From Vicia villosa (lineage: Eukaryota > Streptophyta > Magnoliopsida > Fabales > Fabaceae): a stretch of 64,000 nucleotides of DNA. Position 1 is the first letter of the stretch. The number at the start of each line of letters is the position of its first letter. Below, piece by piece: positions 32,109 to 43,874 of the stretch. Position numbers and translations under genes: made by a program. Location of the stretch: assembly GCF_029867415.1 (NCBI RefSeq), contig NC_081183.1, forward strand, positions 63,686,336 to 63,750,335. The letters are read 5' to 3'. The notes under the pieces are model-generated. The model had not been told where the DNA came from. It was given only the letters and a program-made list of their open reading frames with translations, and did no database searches.

Positions 32109-35100
32109 GACAAAGGAAAGCATGTCATGGTACCTGGACTCTGGGTGCTCTCGACACATGACGGGAAGAAGGTCTATGTTCCAAGACCTGGTGCTTAAAT
32201 CCGCTGGAGAAGTTAAGTTTGGAGGGAATCAGAAGGGCAAGATAATTGGCTCAAGAACCATAAGTACTGGTAACTCTCCTTCCATAACTAATGTTCTTCT
32301 AATAGATGGATTAGCTCATAACTTATTGTCCATAAGTCAATTAAGTGACAATGGTTATGACATAATCTTTGATCAAAAGTATTGTAAGGCTGTAAGTCAG
32401 AAGGATGGCTCAATCCTATTTACAGGCAAGAGAAAGAACAACATTTACAAGATTGATCTTCAAGATCTTAAGAATCAGAAGGTAACTTGTCTTATGTCTG
32501 TTAGCGAAGAGCAATGGGTCTGGCACAGAAGATTAGGCCATGCTAGTTTGAGAAAGATTTCTCAGATTAACAAACTAAATCTGGTTAGAGGATTCCATAA
32601 TCTGAAATACAAATAAGATGCTCTTTGCGAAGCATGTCAAAAAGGGAAGTTTTCCAAACCTGCATTCAAGTCTAAGAATGTTGTTTCTTCCTCTAGGCCG
32701 CTAGAACTTCTGCACATATATCTGTTTGGCCCAATCAAAACAGCATCTATCAGAGGGAAGAAATATGGATTAGTCATTGTAGATGATTATAGTCGATGGA
32801 CATGGGTAAATTTCTTGAAACACAAGGATGAGTCTCATTCAGTGTTCTTTGAATTCTGCACTCAGATCCAATCTGAGAAAGAGTGTAAAATCATAAAGGT
32901 CAGAAGTGGTCATGGTGGCGAATTTTAGAACAGATTCTTTAAGGTTTACTTCAAAGAAAATGGTATTGCCCATGATTTCTCTTGCCCTAGAACTCCACAG
33001 GAAAATGGAGTTCTAGAGCGAAAGAATAGGACTCTACAAGAAATGGCCAGAACCATGATCAACGAAACCAATATGGCTAAGCATTTCTGGGCAGAAGTAA
33101 TAAACACTGCATGCTATATTCAGAATAGAATCTCTATCAGACCTATTCTTAATAAGACTCCTTATGAATTGTGGAAGATCAGAAAGCCCAACATTTCATA
33201 TTTTCATCCTTTTGGATGTGTTTGTTTTATTCTGAATACTAAAGATCATCTGAGTAAGTTTGATTCTAAGGCACATAAGTGTTTCCTTCTTGGATATTCT
33301 GAACGCCCTAAAGGCTACCGAGTATACAATACTGAAACATTGATTGTTGAAGAATCAATCAATATCATATTTGATGATAAGCTTGGTCTTGAAAAACCAA
33401 AGCAGTTTGAGAATTTTGCAGATATAGATATCTCAGTTTCAGAAGCTGAAGAACCCAGAAGCAAAGTATCAGAAGCTGAAGAACCCAGAAGCAAAGTATC
33501 AGAAGATCAAGTTGCTGCTTCTTTAGAGAATCTCAGAATTTCTGAAGAGCCAACAGTCAGAAGATCTTCTAGACTCAACTCTGCTCACTCAGAAGATGTC
33601 ATTCTTGGAAAGAAGGATGATCCTATCAGAACAAGAGCATTCCTTAAGAATAATGCAGAATGTCAATTAGGTCTTGTTTCTCTGATCGAGCCAACTTCTG
33701 TTGATCAAGCTCTAGAAGATGCATACTGGATAATTGCCATGCAAGAAGAACTAAATCAGTTTACAAGGAATGATATGTGGGATCTTGTTCCTAGACCAAA
33801 AGGATTTAACATCATTGGTACGAAGTGGGTCTTCAGAAACAAGCTAAGCAAAAAGGGAGAAGTTGTAAGTAACAAATCCAGACTGGTTGCTCAGGGCTAT
33901 AGTCAGCAAGAAGGTATTGACTATACAGAAACCTTTGCACTAGTGGCTAGGTTAGAATCTATTCGCTTATTGATTTCTTTTGCCACTCAACATAACATCA
34001 CTCTATATCAGATGGATGTTAAGAGTGCCTTCTTAAATGGTTATATAGATGAGGAAGTCTATGTCCACCAACCTCCTGGTTTTGAAGACTCTAAGTCTCC
34101 AGATCATGTTTTTAAACTAAAGAAATCATTATACGAATTGAAGCAAGCTCCTAGAGTTTGGTATGAAAGATTAAGTTCTTTCCTTATGGATAATGGTTTC
34201 ACTAGAGGAAAAGTGGATACTACTCTCTTTTGTAAAACCTTTAAAAAATATATTTTAATTTGCCAAATTTATGTTGATGATATTATCTTTGGAACATCTA
34301 ATGCTACACTTGGAAAGGAGTTTGCTAAGTCTATGCAGGCTGAGTTTGAAATGAGCATGATGGGAGAACTCAAGTATTTCCTTGGGATTCAGATCAATCA
34401 AACATCAGAAGGAACTTATGTTCATCAAACCAAGTACGTGAAAGAACTTCTGAAGAAGTTTAATCTTTCTAAAAGCAAAGAAGCAAAGACTCCTATGCAT
34501 CCAACGTGTATCTTAGGTAAGGATGAGGTAAGTAAGAAGGTAGATCAGAAGTTGTACAGAGGTATGATTGGATCTCTTCTATATCTTACTACTTCTAGAC
34601 CTGACATTCTGTTCAGTGTTTGTCTGCGTGCAAGATTCCAATCAGATCCTAGAGAATCTCACTTAACTGCTGTTAAGAGAATTCTGAGGTATCTGAAAGG
34701 TACTACTAATGTTGGTTTAGTCTACAGAAGATCTGAAGAATACAATTTAGTAGGCTTTTGTGATGCTGATTACGCTGGAGATAGAATTGAAAGAAAGAGT
34801 ACTTCTGGAAGTTGTCAATTTCTTGGAAGTCATATGATCTCCTGGTACAGCAAGAAGCAAGCTACAATTGCCCTTTCTACAACAGAAGCAGAATATGTTG
34901 CTGCTGCTGGATGTAGTACACAGATGCTCTAGATGAAGAGTCAGTTAGAAGATTATCGGATATATGAGAGTAACATTCCTATCTTCTATGATAATACTTC
35001 TGCTATCTGTTTATCTAAGAATCCAATCTTACATTCCAAAGCTAAACATATTGAGATTAAACATCATTTCATTAGGGACTATGTTCAGAAGGGTGTTCTA

Positions 35101-35214
35101 TCCTTAAACTTTGTGGATACAGACCATCAATGGGCTGATATCTTTACAAAATCCCTTGCTGAAGATAGGTTTAAGTTCATTCTGAAGAATATCAGTATGG
35201 ATTTATGCCCATAA
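32083..35214 (+). pseudogene. SIRE-2 pol (protease, integrase, RT, RNase H), broken
   Basis: A single frame holds: protease WYLDSGCSRHMTG; the pre-integrase block WHRRLGHASL with a later CEAC zinc pair; integrase core; RT with YVDD at 34270-34281 and the LYELKQAPRVWYERL block; and RNase H with CDADYAGD and LSTTEAEYVAAAG. Stops lie at 32614-32616, 32926-32928 and 34930-34932. In the integrase core the first catalytic Asp (HIDLFGP in the family) is Tyr at 32719-32721 and the second (RSDHG) is Gly at 32908-32910; the third residue, Glu in the NGVLERKNR block, is kept. A 30-bp duplication in the linker gives SEAEEPRSKV twice near 33440-33500. RT and RNase H signature residues look intact, so damage is heavier in integrase. 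Confidence 0.9.
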
Positions 35215-35589
35215 TGAGAAGATGAGAAGCTCTGATGTATGGATTAGTTCTGAAATGATTTTGTTTTATCTTCTTATAAGAAGTTCTGATGTTGATCAAT
35301 TAGAAGTTCTGATTCTGTTATTACTAACGTTTCACTATCTAAGTGGATTCAGAATCTCTTTTAAAGCAAAACAGTTGTCACCAGCTTTCCAAATGTTGAA
35401 CACGTGTTCACTCTATTTGGAAAAGTACGCGTGAAGTTGAGGAGAGGCCGACCTAGGTATCTGTGCAAATCATTTCAAATATTACGTTATCTCTCCTAAC
35501 GTCATTCACCATTAAATGTATTTGATTCTATGTTTTTCTGTAATCCTGTTCATTCAGAAACATATTGCATTTCATTTCAAATCCGTACC

Positions 35590-35597
35590 TATATAAT
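35590..35597 (+). promoter_or_regulatory. Possible internal promoter (TATA motif) for the env-like ORF
   Basis: TATATAAT about 150 bp upstream of the env-like ATG, followed by a pyrimidine-rich leader. Similar in layout to a plant core promoter; unproven. Confidence 0.35.
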
Positions 35598-35657
35598 CTC
35601 TTTTGCATAATATTTCATCTCTTTACTTTCTCTCTCTTCATTCATTGTCTCTTTCGT

Positions 35658-35660
<3 letters not shown>

Positions 35661-35694
<34 letters not shown>
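35661..35694 (+). repeat. (TC)17 microsatellite
   Basis: Seventeen uninterrupted TC units just upstream of the env-like start. Confidence 0.97.
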
Positions 35695-35697
<3 letters not shown>

Positions 35698-36082
35698 TTT
35701 GCATAAACCCTAGTTTATAAACCGAATCTCAGTGTGAATTCATGCTTTCATCCTCAAGTATTCAACACAAAATGTCTTCGGCACATTTTGTTCAACACAA
35801 ATATGGATATCATCCCTTGAAGACTTGTTCTATTCCATATGATGAACTGGAAGTTCTATGCGAAACAATGGTGGATTTTGAAAATCTTTTGGAACATGAT
35901 TTCAAAACCAAGGATGCAATGCTGGTACAAGGTTGGTCAAACTACTTTGAAATATTGGTTGGACCAGTTTATCCTCTCTTGGTTAGGGATTTCTGGACTT
36001 ATGCAACAATTACTCCAACTGCTATCATCTCATTCGTATTTGGGCATGAATTTGTTGTGACTGAGAAGATGATAAGGAAGAT

Positions 36083-36087
36083 GTATG
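36083..36087. repeat. Left target-site duplication GTATG
   Basis: GTATG precedes TGTCATACCCC; the same bases follow the LTR at 40985-40989. Confidence 0.9.
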
Positions 36088-37670
36088 TGTCATACCCCAA
36101 TTTTTGACCTAAGATACCACCTCATATCATTTGCATATGCATCATTTGCATCTCTAACAAATTGCATAGCTTGTGTTTGCTACTTGTGACTCAGCAGGAT
36201 TTAATCAAGAAATCACTCATCAGTACAAGTAACAATCAATTAGGGTTTTGTTCTCCCTTCATCTCAAATGAATCATCTTCATCAACAATCAACATTTGGT
36301 CCTCAGAGATTCATTTCAACAAGCTCAACAGCTTTGAATCGACTGAATTAGGGTTTTGACTGAAGACAGCACACTCCTAACTTTTGCTCAGAATTTGACC
36401 TAATGGCTTGGGACATGACCTCAAGACCCCAAGTGCATCATTTTGACCTAATCCATTGGCTCATAACATCTCCTACACAAAGATTGATCAGACAAATCCT
36501 CAGATCAGAGTTTTGAACTATCAGGGACTGAAATCAGGGATCACATTTGGGAAACCCTAAAAACCCCCAGGAAATCAATCAAAGGTTTCAATCATCCTCA
36601 AATAATCCCTATGACAATATCCAATGGAAATTGCATCTCAATTCAAGACCTACAGTCATCAATCTCATCAGGTCGACAATTAGGGTTTTTGACCTAATTC
36701 ACTGAACAACTGACTTTTTAATCAGGACATGGTGCCACAACTCAAAACATGGCTCAATATCCTCTAATGCTTCAATGTGATCCATTCATACCATTCATAT
36801 GGTGAGGATAGCATGTTTCATTTGAAATTTCCAGAAATGCGATTCGTCTGAAAAAGTCAACTGTACAAGATCACCATTGACTTTTGGGGAATTTTGGTCA
36901 ACCATGACTTTTGAAGTTGAAAATCATCAATATATGAAGTATGAAGTCATTTGATCAAGAAAAATCAAGAAAATCAATCAAGAATCAAAAAGTCAAAAGT
37001 TTGACTTTCATACTTAGAAAATTTTTCTAAGTGTTTTTTATGGTTTTTTCCAAACTTTGGAGGGGAATAACTCAAAATTTCACCTACAAACTGAAAAAAA
37101 CTTCCAACATGAAAGTTGTAGATTTTGATCCAATAAACAACTTTGACACATATAAATTTTTTCCATAAGATCAACCATTTAAGAGATATGGAGCTTCAAA
37201 GTTGACATCTTTTGAAAATTTCACTTAGAACTTCATTTTCTTCAAAGTTCATGGAACTTTTTCACCCATTTCCTTAAAGGTCTTGAAGAAACTTTCAACT
37301 AGGGTTTTGAAGTGTGTAACATGAGCTTTCCAAAATGTCCAAGAGCATGAAAAAATATGGAGTGTAGCTATGGTTTTGAATTATGCATTTAGTGATCATT
37401 TTCACTTGAATTTTCACCATTTTTCACTAAGTTTCAAGACTACATTGCCTATAGTCCAAGTAATGATGCAAAGAGGCAATAATTGAAGATATTTTCTCTG
37501 ATTTGAGATCAGAATGGAAGAGGATAAGAAGCTTGAGTTTTAACCATGGTTTGGTCACTTTAACCATTTTGCATTAAATGTAAAAGATTCCTTTTTATCT
37601 CTTAAGCCAAATCATCAAACTTTGATCAAGTTGCAAAGCTCTTCATTCAGAATCCTTGGCCTATAAATAG

Positions 37671-37680
37671 AGGTTCAAAA
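37671..37680 (+). promoter_or_regulatory. TATA box of the solo Ogre LTR
   Basis: CTATAAATAG followed about 30 bp later by a CA-rich region (TTCAAATTCACACC); plausible transcription start near 37710. The solo LTR could still act as a promoter reading into the env-like remnant. Confidence 0.6.
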
Positions 37681-38610
37681 CTCATTCAAATTCACACCAA
37701 AACCTCACAATTATAGGTTTTCTCTCTTCTTTCTTGAATTACAAGTCATGTGTTTCAAAGTGAGGTAGAAAACTCAACCTCCAAACCTTGCAAGTTCTGA
37801 ACAAAGTGATGCTTCCCACAACTTCTAAATGTCAAATGTGATGTGTTTGAATCACTCATACACCCAAAAACACCTCAAATCTCAGAATCACTACCTCACT
37901 TCCATAATTGCATATATTGAACCTTATCATGCCAAAATCCATACCAAGCCATATCTGTCCAAACTAACACTCCTAACACCATCCATATACTTCATATGAA
38001 TGATCCAAACACTCACCAGCAATCTGAAACACCTCCATCTTCAAATTCGATTCATACTTGAAGCAACTGCAGTTCGGGTGCCATGGCCATGCTCAGATGA
38101 ATTCAGCTTGTTCCAGACATCCAGACACCTTCCATAATCATCATTGAAGCTATCCAGATTGATACAAAGCATCTGTAACACTTATATTGAAGGATCAAAT
38201 CTCCAGTTTGGCCGTTTTTGAAGGTAAGTCACTTGAACTTCAAACTCTATCATACATGCATCATAAATGAAAAACTGCCATGCCATCTTGTTTCTACATA
38301 TGTATGGATCATTAACCCTCAATCAATTGCAACTTATCATGCACACACACGATTTCAGATTGAAACTCAAAATTAGGGTTCTTCGTGTTCATCAGAAAAT
38401 TGATAGCCTTAGAGATAAAATAAATGCAATTAAATGATACCATCATGTTCCTGGTGAAAAATCGAGCAAGATAGGCTATTCACTCGATCCAAACAATTCA
38501 GTTTTCAGAATTTTCAAATTTGAATTGGGTATGTGTTCTTGGCGCCAGATTTTGAAACTGAAATTAGAAATTGATTCAAAAATATAATTGATTCGTTGCA
38601 AATACTAAAC

Positions 38611-38690
38611 AGACCACGCGCGTGGTCCAGTTGGTCATGTTTTTGAGTAGTGAGCGTGAGGTCGTGGGTTCAACACTCATGGGGGCCAAA
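38611..38690 (+). repeat. tRNA-like (SINE-type) A/B-box remnant inside the solo LTR
   Basis: TGGTCCAGTTGGTCATG (38623-38639) resembles an internal A box and GTGGGTTCAACACTC (38664-38678) a B box with a T-arm-like stem. Spacing fits a tRNA-derived pol III promoter. No complete cloverleaf is visible, so it is not called a tRNA gene. Confidence 0.4.
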
Positions 38691-39308
38691 ACCAATTTTT
38701 TGACACTATTTTTCTTTCATTTTTTTACACAACTTCACTTAATTATTTAACCAATCAAATCAATTTATTTTTGCTTCATTTTTTGAACACTTCTTATTTA
38801 ATATACATATTTTAAGAATATCAAAAAAAATCATCAAAAAATATTTATTTGATACATTTTTTAATAGTTTTAAAATGACTTGTTTTTAAGTAATTTTAAT
38901 ACTTTTAAATGTTATTTTTCATTTGATTTTCAAAATTAATCATTTGTAAATACTTTTTGAAGCAAACCCTAATCATCTAAATGTTAATTGAAGACAATCT
39001 TTTTGTTTATCTTGATTAATTTGACTTCTTTCAAAATTCAAATCGTTTTAAAACGAGCGATCGCGATTCTTTTCAAAAACAATAAACCATTTCTTTTTGA
39101 AACTATTGATTAAATCTTTTTAATTGATTAATTGATTTTCAAAACGAAGTGGGGCCTCTCGAATATTAGAGAGTGTAAGTCCCATTTCTTTTCTTTTTGT
39201 ACAGTTTTTTAAACAATAAAACTTTTTTTTCCAAAATAAAATCTTTTCAAACCATTTTCAAATCATCTTCAAAGCAACAAAACTCCAAAGAAACAAAACT
39301 TTTCAATA

Positions 39309-39530
39309 TACCATGGGCCTCCATGTAGGTATAAGCCCCAAGCCCTTTTGTACATACCCACTCCAGTACATGAAATTAGGTATTTCATTGTACGCCTTTT
39401 GTACATATCTCAATCAATTTGTTTTTAACTTTGAATAACAAACCAAAAATGAAGGTTTCTTTAAATCTTCCCAAAAATACCATGGGCCTCCATGTAGGTA
39501 TAAGTCCCAAGCCACTTTGTAAATACCTGT
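39309..39530 (+). repeat. Duplicated segment in the solo LTR
   Basis: The phrase ACCATGGGCCTCCATGTAGG with the following TATAAG-CCCAAGCC occurs at about 39310 and again about 168 bp later. Confidence 0.75.
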
Positions 39531-39769
39531 TTACATAGCTTTGAATAAACTCAAGTGGACTTCTCCCCGAGTATGAGTCCCGAGCCCTGTGTATACAAAT
39601 GGATCATGCTTACAGGTATATTTCCTTCATAAACTCCATTATATACACACACTTTGTCATATATGTATAACTGTTCATATTTGTTCATCTACTTGTTCAT
39701 GTTTGTTCGTACTTGTTCATACTTGTGATTGTGTTATATATGCTCATTCAACTTAGTACAACACTAGGT

Positions 39770-40040
39770 TCCCCATAGCCTCCTATTGGGCTTCGTGCAA
39801 AGAATCTCCCTAGTTTAGGTTAGGACATAGAGTATGGTTTCCCGGTGAAATCGCTCTAAGAACTCAAACCAACTATACCATGCCTCCCCTTGGGCTTTGT
39901 ACAAACGAGTGACCCTCCCATAGCCTTCTCTTGGGCTTACAATGCAAGGACCCTGGATTGTCCCTCCCATAGCCTCCTCTTGGGCTTACAATGCAAGGAC
40001 CCTCGGATAGCCTCCTCTTGGGCTTCGTACAAGGACCCAC
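39770..40040 (+). repeat. Minisatellite (cccatagcctcctcttgggctt units)
   Basis: Six or so irregular copies of TAGCCTCCTCTTGGGCTT, most followed by an ACAATGCAAGGACCC or GTACAAGGACCC tail. Confidence 0.8.
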
Positions 40041-40144
40041 GGGCTTCTTATAAGCATCCCCCAAATATCCAAAACAAATACCCTAGGAGATTAGACATTT
40101 TTCATCTCTATGCTAGGAGTATCTCTTATATATCATCACAAACA

Positions 40145-40380
40145 ACCAATCAATCAAACTTTTTTGCCACAAGTTTGGCTAATCAATCAAACTTTTTGCC
40201 ACAAGGCTGGCTAATCAATCAAACCGTTTTGCCACCATACTGGCTGATTAATCAAAGTTTTTGTCACAAGGCTGACTTCATTGAAACTTTTGCCACGAGG
40301 CTGGCTGATTAATCAAAACTTTTTGTCACAAGGCTGACTTCATTGAAAGTTTTTGCCACAAGGCTGGTTAAACAAACAAA
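40145..40380 (+). repeat. Minisatellite (tttttgccacaaggctggct units)
   Basis: About seven degenerate units of roughly 33 bp built on AATCAAACTTTTTGCCACAA and GGCTGGCT. Confidence 0.8.
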
Positions 40381-42967
40381 ATCAAACAGATGTATGTGAT
40401 GATATAGATTAGATACATCTAGCATTTAGACGACATTTGTCTATTTTCCTTTGCTTCCACTAGCATAAGTGGGAACTACGATTGCTCTGACTTTCTCAAC
40501 ATCCCTTTGAGAATACGTAGGCACAAGGTCGATCCTTGGCGAGCAAAACAAAACACAAAAAAAACCATTCAAACCTTAGCACCCGTAGACCCCGAGCTAC
40601 AGATGCTCTGATTCCCTCTAAGGGATATGTATGCAGAGGATCGCGATGATCTTTGCGAGCATAATCAAACAAACACCTTAGGTCCCACATATTTCACAAC
40701 AGAACCTCCACCTTAACATAGAATAAAAAACAATAAAGAACCCTGTAGAGTACTACAGATACGTTGGGTGCTAATACCTTCCCTTCGTATAACCAACCCT
40801 CTTACCCAAGATCTCCCCCCACTTTTAGGTTATTGCAGCTTTTTTCCTTTTCCTCCTTTGGAAATAATAAAAAGTTTGGTCGAAATAAAGAAAAATCATT
40901 TTTTATGAGCACTCGAGCCCAAAGAAGGCATCAGGTGTCTCATCCCACAAAAAAGAGGAACAAAACGGTTTTTCGCCCGCGACAGTATGGTCTTGATGAC
41001 ACAGATGGAATCACTTGTGCTCTTCCTGGAAGAGTTAATTGGGCGAAAGTCGATAGAGAATTGTCTTCTTCTGGATCTGCATCTCATCTCACTACTTCTT
41101 TGAAGCCTTCATATAGAGTTTGGGCTGAGATTATTATTGGATCTTTATACCATAGAAAGCTATCTCTTGCTGCTACGTATGTTAATCATGATCAGAAGTA
41201 TATATTTTTCTGCATTGGAAAAGGTATGAAAGTTAATCTTTCTCACATTCTCTTTTAACATTTGAAGACAAATATTGAAGAATCAAGAGATGAAGAACGT
41301 AAGAAGAATCCAAATTTCAAGAAGAATACTATCCCTCTTTCCAGAATGATTTTAGATATTCTGATGGAAAGTGATTTGATGGATGTTCTGAGAGCTGTTG
41401 GTTCACCCAAGTTCTTAACTGTCATACAAAGACATGTTCTGAATGCCTTTGATCTACAAAGGATGAAGCTGGTTGAAAAGGTAACTTATATTCCAAGAAT
41501 ATTTCCAGATATTCTGACTAGAAGAACCCCTGTTGAGAATTTCTCTCAAATGTTCAAAGAAGACCTAGACAAGTCTGTTAAGCGCTATTTGAAGGCATGT
41601 GTCAAAGCTCAAACTTTTGTTGATCCTGCGTGGATTCGAGGAAGAACTCTTCCATCTCTGGATGAGTTGAGAAAGAAAGAACAGAAGAAGAAAGAAAAGA
41701 AATTGAAGAGAAAGGCCTCTGAAGCAGGAGCTAATGCTAAGCCAGCTAAGAAGCAGAAGCAACCCTTCGATCCTGTTAAGGTACAATCTGATGAATATCT
41801 TGAAAAACGTATTAAGAAAGCTTTTCTTGCAGATTCTTCTGCCTGTTCCTCTCAGAAAAAGCCTCCTTCTTCTGAACCTCACAATTCTTTTACCATTCCA
41901 AACAATAACCAACCACCTCCTTCTACACAAATTCTGAACCCGCAACCACTAAATACTATTCCCCAACTCCTTCTGAAAATTCATCTTCATCGACCTCCTC
42001 CACAGATTCTCCACCTTCTTTAACCTCTGCTTTGTTCTCAAGAAAATCCAAATCCTATTGCCTTTTGTACCCTAATTATTGTTTCACCTTTAATCCTCCT
42101 GAACCCTCTATTGATATCTGCTTTGACCTGTTCAAGCTTAAGTTCAGAACAAGGATGGAAACTTTGAGAGCTGCTCATGACTCCAAACTGGATCATGTTG
42201 CTATTCGAAGTTTGTGGAAGATATTTAAGAAGGACTTTCAGTTTGATGCTATAAACATCCAAAAGAGATGCTTGGCTGAGGCATCTGGTTCTCCTGGTTG
42301 TTTCTTGGAGCTTGATGATGGTAAGTACTATCATCCTATCAGAAACTGGAGATCTCTTGAAGAGAAGAAGTTTGTTGATGAGCTTGATGGTGAGCCTTGT
42401 CTCACTATGGTTGTATGAAAGCCTCAATTCATTGTTCTAACTAGTGACTTTCAGTCTTTATTCAACTGGCTAAGGGAGAATCCCTCAGAGAAAGCACCAA
42501 ATATGGTATATCCAGTTGTTGAATACCCATCAGAATTTGCTGCTCCTACACCTCCAAGGAATCGGGCTGAGATCCTTCAGGCTCTTGAGAATGAAGATTC
42601 TGATATCCTTGCTCCAGAATATGCTGAAGATGCTTCTATGTCAAAAGCTGATGCTAAGACACAAGATGCTGAGAATCATCCTGCTGATAAACTTCCTGTT
42701 CAGGAAAATCAAGATGATGTTCTCATGATTGATGTTGCTGTTGAGCATGCTACTCCTTTGAATGATAGCTGTAAATCTTCTTCTGATGAACCTTCTGTTA
42801 TGGTGAACGCCATGAAGGCTCTTCAAAAGAATCAAGCTGATCTTGCTTCTCGTTTGGATAAGCATGAAGATACTCACAATGAGTTTCGCTCCTTCATGAA
42901 GACGCAGACTGAAAGCACTTCTGAGATTCAACACCTTCTGGCCAAAATAGTTTCAAGACTAGGCTAG

Positions 42968-43401
42968 TCGTAGTCTTTTGGTCTTAGTTGTTTTCTTGTT
43001 TCTTGCATCTGTTTCTTGCATCTTCTTCTATCTTTTTGTATCTTCTAATATTTTGTTGAATCAATGAAATATTATCTTCTTCACTCATATTGTTTTTCAT
43101 CTGAATCTTTTAAATGCTTTTTGATGTTATGACAAAAAAGGGGAGAAACATGATAATTGATTTGGTTTACTATATGAGTTGCTGGGATTAAGTCTCAACA
43201 TTCCTAACAATATTTGCTAGTTCTATGTCTTTGAGATTTTTTGCAGGATTGAAGATATTTTGAAAAAGCTCAACATGAGAAGCAAATACATGGGGAAACG
43301 CAATTCTGTAAAGTAACATGTTCTTGGAATTGAAGCAAGCTTAGTGATGTGAAGCTTCAAGATCAGAAGTGTAATACGGTGGGAGAACTGACTTTTTGAA
43401 A
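42968..43401 (+). other. SIRE-2 3' noncoding region with purine tract
   Basis: After the env-like stop comes a T-rich stretch, then a purine run AAAAAAGGGGAGAAA at 43134-43148 typical of the SIRE polypurine tract. The following 250 bp do not match the start of the 5' LTR, so either the LTR begins with a diverged variant or it is lost. Sequence changes to an Ogre LTR scrap at about 43402. Confidence 0.55.
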
Positions 43402-43874
43402 TGTGCGGATAGCAAGAGTCGCCACCGACTTTTATTTTATTCAATTGGAAAGGCAAAAAGAACAGGAATGACCTTTGAAAGATTTTGAATTCGGGGGGTA
43501 GGTTATACAAAGGGAAGGTGTAAGCACCCTTTGTATCCATCGTTATCCATGGGCTCTTAATTGCTTAGCTCACTTTGTTTGTTTGAAATGTTTGAAAAGT
43601 GTCGTGTGTGTTTAGAAAAGATTTGAATAAGGACTTTAGCTTGTAAATAAGCGTAGCCTTTTTGAATTGATTTGAAAAGGGGTGTGAAAAGTAATTAGAA
43701 AGTTTGAATTGAATATGAGCAAGCATTTAAGAACACCTACCCTAAGATTGTCTTTCTTGTTCTTTAAGTCTTTCGGGCGAAAGGGTCTATCCATACCATG
43801 AGAGGGCAGGAAGTCTTTCAATTAGATGTTTAAGGGTCATCGAGAGTATTCGCTCGCCACAAGACTATCCCTAC
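43402..43874 (-). mobile_element. Truncated Ogre/Tat LTR, 3' end, reverse orientation
   Basis: AGAGTCGCCACCG and GGTTATACAAAGGGAAGGTG followed by TAAGCACC mark the right end of an Ogre LTR on the minus strand, as at 1123-1600. It is cut at 43874 by the plus-strand Ogre. Bases 43870-43874 (CCTAC) would be the left duplication of that insertion; the right side is outside the window. Confidence 0.7.

Larger units (their letters stand above)
35215..35741 (+). other. Spacer between pol and env-like ORF of SIRE-2
   Basis: Noncoding; contains a TATA motif and a CT microsatellite that look like a leader with its own promoter. Confidence 0.6.
36088..40984 (+). mobile_element. Solo Ogre/Tat LTR, 4897 bp
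   Basis: Begins TGTCATACCCCAATTTTTG and ends CCCGCGACA, flanked by GTATG on both sides with no primer site, internal region or second LTR: the product of recombination between two LTRs. Its start differs from the TGTTGCAC family at 8431 and 43875, so it is a different Ogre subfamily. It has a TATA box at 37671, several short tandem arrays near its right end, and the conserved GGGTGCTAATACC block near 40769. The ORF from 40764 that crosses its end into host sequence is artefactual. Confidence 0.92.
35742..42967 (+). pseudogene. SIRE-2 env-like ORF, split by a solo LTR and broken
   Basis: The coding sequence starts at ATG 35742 (a second ATG is at 35772) and runs to 36087, where a solo Ogre LTR with GTATG duplications interrupts it; it resumes at 40990 in the same frame. 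A TAA lies at 41256-41258, a frameshift near 41935 and a TGA at 42416-42418; the frame ends at TAG 42965-42967. Without the insertion the product would be about 775 residues. The first half carries the conserved env-like globular region (WSNYFEILVGPVYPLLVRDF before the break; SYRVWAEIIIGSLYHRKLS after it). A Lys-rich bipartite segment (KKKEKKLKRKASEAG) suggests a nuclear localisation signal, then comes a Pro/Ser-rich linker, a second folded part (FDLFKLKFRTRMETL) and a C-terminal coiled coil (MKALQKNQADLASRL). I see no signal peptide or transmembrane segment, which argues against a true envelope role. Confidence 0.8.
29118..43401 (+). mobile_element. SIRE-2: Ty1-copia SIRE-type element, 3' end truncated
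   Basis: 5' LTR, tRNA-Met primer site, gag, protease-integrase-RT-RNase H, env-like ORF and a purine tract follow in SIRE order. There are multiple stops and frameshifts. A solo Ogre LTR (36088-40984) sits in the env-like ORF. The 3' LTR is not present: an Ogre LTR scrap begins at about 43402. The copy is dead. Confidence 0.85.

Noticed and set aside
40764..41258. ORF of 164 codons that could look like a gene start
   Set aside because: Its first part is the end of the solo Ogre LTR; only the part after 40990 is env-like coding sequence.
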